Source: Bog-473 sp963828825
GTDB lineage: Bacteria > Actinomycetota > Acidimicrobiia > Acidimicrobiales > RAAP-2
Assembly: GCA_963828825.1 (NCBI GenBank)
Contig: CAWHGF010000007.1
Coordinates: 868,001-932,000 of the forward strand
Reading direction: 5' to 3'
DNA: 64,000 nucleotides
A program made the translations under genes and the position numbers. The notes below the pieces were generated by a model, which saw only the letters and a list, made by a program, of their open reading frames with translations, searched no databases and was not told the DNA's origin. Shown in pieces: positions 61,494-64,000 of the stretch. The first letter of the stretch is position 1, and each line of letters opens with the position of its first letter.

Positions 61494-62294
61494 CTACCCA
61501 GCCGCCCCGGTCAACCCCTTGAGCATCTGCTCCAGCGCGGCCTGGTCCGGTCCGACAAACACGGGTGCGTCGGGGACCTCCGCGAGCGCACCCAGCAACC
61601 GCTCTATCGACGAACCCTGCGCGGCCGGCAGATGGCTGCTCAGCACCATGGTGGGTTCCAGCGCGCGGATCCGGTCCAGCTCCGAGGCGAACGCCGCCCG
61701 GTCCACCGTGTGCAACCACGAGGAGTCCGCAGTCGCCCAAAAGACCTGGCCCCGTCGCAGCTCCTCATCGGCCAAGTCCTCGGCAAATTCGGGTACCTCG
61801 TCCAACAGCGCCCCGAAGCAGTCCGAACTGAAAAAGATGCCAGAGCGCTCGTCCCGCAGGCCCGTCGTGATCGGGTTGTCGAACGCCGGAGGCCGGACCG
61901 CGGTCAGGGTCCGGTCGCCCACGTCGACCGTCTGCCCCGGGTTGACCAGGTAGACACGGTCCATGGGCAGGGGAGCGCCCAGGCCCATGATGCCGAACCC
62001 GAGGAAGCTTGTGATGATCCGGAGCCGTTCGTTCTCGTCGAGCAGGCGGTGCAGCGAGCCGATGTGGTCGAAGTCGGTGTGAGTCAGCCAGATCCAGCGG
62101 AGGTCGGCCGGATCGATCACCGAGCGCAAAGCGGCCATGAAATCGTCGCTCTGCACCACGGAGCCAGTGTCGACGAGCACCGGCTCGTCGGCGTGGATCA
62201 CGAAGGCGTTGATGGCGAGATTGCCAAAACCGGTGATGGCGTTGGTCGACGTCACGACGTCGACGTCGGGCGCGGCCTTGTAGGTGTTCATCAC
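61494..62294 (-). CDS. Metallo-beta-lactamase fold hydrolase
   Basis: MBL-fold protein of 266 aa. The metal motif is HTDFDHIG, with Asp where classic HxHxDH lactamases have the second His, similar to the flavodiiron-type HxExDH variant; further ligands are probably D in SSDCFG and H in SSHLP. It may bind two irons or zincs and act as a hydrolase or oxygen/NO-related enzyme. ATG 62294 or 62291, with GGAG upstream. It follows the SRPBCC gene by about 10 bases and is probably controlled by the divergent TetR regulator. Confidence 0.83.
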   Translation of the reverse strand: MMNTYKAAPDVDVVTSTNAITGFGNLAINAFVIHADEPVLVDTGSVVQSDDFMAALRSVIDPADLRWIWLTHTDFDHIGSLHRLLDENERLRIITSFLGFGIMGLGAPLPMDRVYLVNPGQTVDVGDRTLTAVRPPAFDNPITTGLRDERSGIFFSSDCFGALLDEVPEFAEDLADEELRRGQVFWATADSSWLHTVDRAAFASELDRIRALEPTMVLSSHLPAAQGSSIERLLGALAEVPDAPVFVGPDQAALEQMLKGLTGAAG

Positions 62295-62303
62295 GATGAC
62301 TCC

Positions 62304-62880
62304 TCAGGTCTCGGAGCGGGGCAGAGGGTTTGGTGTGCTCTCGCGGGCCGACGGCGTCGCCTCGGCGGCGCCCCGCAGCTGCTCGAGTGTGTGCTGCATG
62401 GCTTGACGCAACTCACGGGCGCGGTTGGTGGGGACATCCATGATGCGGGCCCACGTCGGTATCCACCGGACCGCGTAGGACTCGGTGACCCGGGTGCCCC
62501 CCTGCAGGGGCTCCAGGCGGTACCGCCATTCGGTCGACTCCCGGCCACCCTCCTCGGTCACGAAGGCGAACTCCCGGCCGGGGTCGGCGGTGAGCACGCG
62601 GGCCCCGGCGCGACCATTTCATGAGGCCGCCGGGTCCACCCCGGTTGTGGCCGATGAACGTGGCGCCCGCGGTCGCTCCGTCCGACCCGTCGAGCCACTC
62701 GACCCGCCGGCACTCGGGACTCCACTCCCCCATGCGGCGCAGATCTGCCACCAGCGAGTAGATGCGCTCCGCCGGTGCCTCGATCACCGCGGACTGCGAG
62801 TCCTCCCGCAACCACCACCGGCTGCTTCGCTTCGAGCTCAGGTTCTCGGTCATGTCCTCTGTGGTCTCCGATCCGATCAT
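62304..62880 (-). pseudogene. SRPBCC (polyketide cyclase/START-like) protein, one frameshift
   Basis: Hydrophobic-ligand-binding SRPBCC protein of about 190 aa. The N-terminal part from ATG 62880 (AGGAGG upstream) reads QSAVIEAPAERIYSLVADLRRMGEWSPECRRVEW, and the C-terminal part in another frame reads LTADPGREFAFVTEEGGRESTEWRYRLEP. They join if one C is removed from the GGCCCGCG run near 62605-62610. Both halves match the family in order, so a sequence-level insertion is likely. It is divergent from a TetR gene across a perfect palindrome. Confidence 0.78.
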
Positions 62881-62909
62881 CTCCCTACCTCCTCTGGTCT
62901 CCGTCGTAA

Positions 62910-62926
62910 AGCTAATAGTATTAGCT
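62910..62926. promoter_or_regulatory. TetR operator candidate AGCTAATA-G-TATTAGCT
   Basis: Perfect 8-1-8 palindrome, overlapping a second one (AGCTATAGCT, 62923-62932), in an AT-rich island between divergent SRPBCC and TetR genes. Likely bound by the TetR protein encoded alongside to control both directions. Confidence 0.75.
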
Positions 62927-62950
62927 ATAGCTGTCAAGATGTATTTAAGC

Positions 62951-62956
62951 TATACT
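62951..62956 (+). promoter_or_regulatory. -10 element TATACT, leaderless start
   Basis: TATACT, close to consensus, ends 8 bases before ATG 62965 with no ribosome site; promoter for the TetR gene. Confidence 0.6.
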
Positions 62957-62964
62957 CATTGTCG

Positions 62965-63627
62965 ATGACGCTGACTGACCGTGGGGCGCAGACAGGAGCG
63001 GACGGTGCGGTACGGCCGGACCGTCGGGCCCGGCGCAGGGAGGAGACCATCCTCGAGATCCTCGACATCGCCCGTGACGTGATGACCGAGGAGGGGGTGA
63101 ACGGCCTCAGCCTGGCGGAAGTGGCGCGACGTCTGGGCGTCCAGCCACCGTCCCTCTACAAGTACTTCCCGTCGCTCATGGCGATCTATGACGCGCTGTT
63201 CAACGAGGGGCAGCGCGAGAACCTCGAGGCGTTGCGCGGTGGCATGCGGGGGGCGGCGCCCGGGCTTGACGCGCTCGTCGCGGGCCTCGAGGCGAGCGGG
63301 CGGTGGTGTCTGGCCAACCGCGCCGTCGCCGAGCTGCTCTTCTGGCGTCCGGTGCCGAGCTTCCACCCCTCCCCAGAGGCGTTCGCGGTCAGCATGGAGA
63401 TGGTGGACCTCCAGCGTGGCGCCCTCGCGGACGCTGTGGGCGAGGGCCAGCTCGGCCCAGGGGCCAACGAAGAGGGAGCGATCTACCTTGTCTCGACGCT
63501 CATCGTCGGGGTGCTCAGCCAGGCCTTTGCAAACGAGCCGGACCTTCCCTGGGGCGAGGGCCGGTTCACCCCGGTGTTCACGACACTGATGCGCCTGCTG
63601 CCCGCCGCCTTCCCGCCCGACGAATAA
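62965..63627 (+). CDS. TetR-family transcriptional regulator
   Basis: Repressor of 220 aa. The N-terminal helix-turn-helix is ETILEILDIARDVMTEEGVNGLSLAEVARRLGVQPPSLYKYFPS (about residues 25-70); the rest is an all-helical ligand-binding domain with a TetR_C-like WRP motif (LFWRPVPSFHPSPEAF). It probably binds the palindrome at 62910-62926 and represses itself and the SRPBCC-MBL operon until a hydrophobic ligand is present. Confidence 0.92.
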   Translation: MTLTDRGAQTGADGAVRPDRRARRREETILEILDIARDVMTEEGVNGLSLAEVARRLGVQPPSLYKYFPSLMAIYDALFNEGQRENLEALRGGMRGAAPGLDALVAGLEASGRWCLANRAVAELLFWRPVPSFHPSPEAFAVSMEMVDLQRGALADAVGEGQLGPGANEEGAIYLVSTLIVGVLSQAFANEPDLPWGEGRFTPVFTTLMRLLPAAFPPDE

Positions 63628-63669
63628 GACGGCGAAGACGAGGTGGTGGGCACGGGCCGGTGGCGCGGC

Positions 63670-64000
63670 TCACGTCCCCGCGTCGAGTGTCCGGCGGTAC
63701 ACGTTGGTCATGCGCTGCTCGAAACCGAGCTTTGCGTAGAGCCGGTTGGCGTCCTGGCGGTCGGGGCGCGACGTCAGGTCGACCGTGCGCGCACCCAGCT
63801 CCGCGGCGTGGGCCAGCGCCGCTTCGACCAGCGCACTGGCCACGCCCTTGCCACGCGCGGCGGCGTCGGTCACGACGTCCTCGATCCAGGCTCGCCGGCC
63901 CGTCGGGATCTCGAACGCGGCCAACGTCAGCGAGCCCACGATCCTCCCGTCATCTTCTGCAACGAAGAGTGTCGTGGCCGGGTGGGCCACAATGCGCGCC
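63670..64000 (-). CDS. GNAT acetyltransferase (partial, runs off the window)
   Basis: C-terminal 110 residues or so of a GNAT N-acetyltransferase. Acetyl-CoA-binding motif A is VVTDAAARGKGVASALVEAAL, followed by AHAAELGARTVDLTSRPDRQDANRLYAKLGFEQRMTNVYRR. The frame continues past base 64000 (ARIVAHPATTLFVAED), so the start is outside. Acceptor unknown. Confidence 0.87.
   Translation of the reverse strand, partial: ARIVAHPATTLFVAEDDGRIVGSLTLAAFEIPTGRRAWIEDVVTDAAARGKGVASALVEAALAHAAELGARTVDLTSRPDRQDANRLYAKLGFEQRMTNVYRRTLDAGT

Overview
The window is high-GC DNA from an actinomycete-like bacterium. The support is a DevR/DosR-type regulator beside a universal stress protein, an Lhr helicase, a class E-like sortase, abundant GTG starts and about a dozen promoters that look leaderless. 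Surface proteins with GDA-FYGS repeats and the general gene mix suggest the class Acidimicrobiia, but that is inference; no rRNA is present to settle it.

Layout. 0-6.6 kb: DevR and a universal stress protein, a frameshifted histone-deacetylase-family gene, a zinc alcohol dehydrogenase, and a divergent Nudix / CYTH-CHAD pair. 6.6-11.4 kb: a cell-surface cluster with a repeat-rich membrane protein, a sortase with a long extra C-terminal region, and a secreted anchor protein. 11.6-25.3 kb: housekeeping genes, namely a TSUP exporter, lhr-pxpA-pxpBC (5-oxoprolinase), a membrane protein-patatin-methyltransferase operon, two PD-(D/E)XK-like proteins, typA, a VOC protein and tRNA-Ser(UGA). 25.3-31 kb: an accessory stretch with an ISL3-type transposase, a secreted protein of unknown role and a decayed surface-repeat gene.

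29.8-40.8 kb is the most distinctive region. It looks like a copper-handling island. It holds two secreted PHM-like copper monooxygenases that keep all six expected copper ligands, a BlaI/CopY-type repressor with a seven-cysteine N-terminal extension, a BlaI-like operator in front of two membrane-protein genes, a Tat-exported DyP peroxidase, a small HMA copper chaperone and a Cu(I) P-type ATPase with an extra extracytoplasmic domain.

41-64 kb: quinone oxidoreductase-sulfotransferase, a PolA-like 5'-3' exonuclease, an ECF42-type sigma factor with its YCII partner and a reductase, two DHA2 efflux pumps, two VOC proteins with an amidohydrolase, pheA, larB-larC followed by a PLP decarboxylase, a DsbA-like protein, an amidase, a lipoprotein, a second surface-repeat protein, and a TetR gene divergent from SRPBCC and metallo-beta-lactamase genes across a perfect palindrome.

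Six genes are each broken by what looks like a single inserted or missing base, mostly in G/C runs. Uncorrected sequencing indels explain this better than six independent gene deaths, so these proteins are probably intact in the organism.
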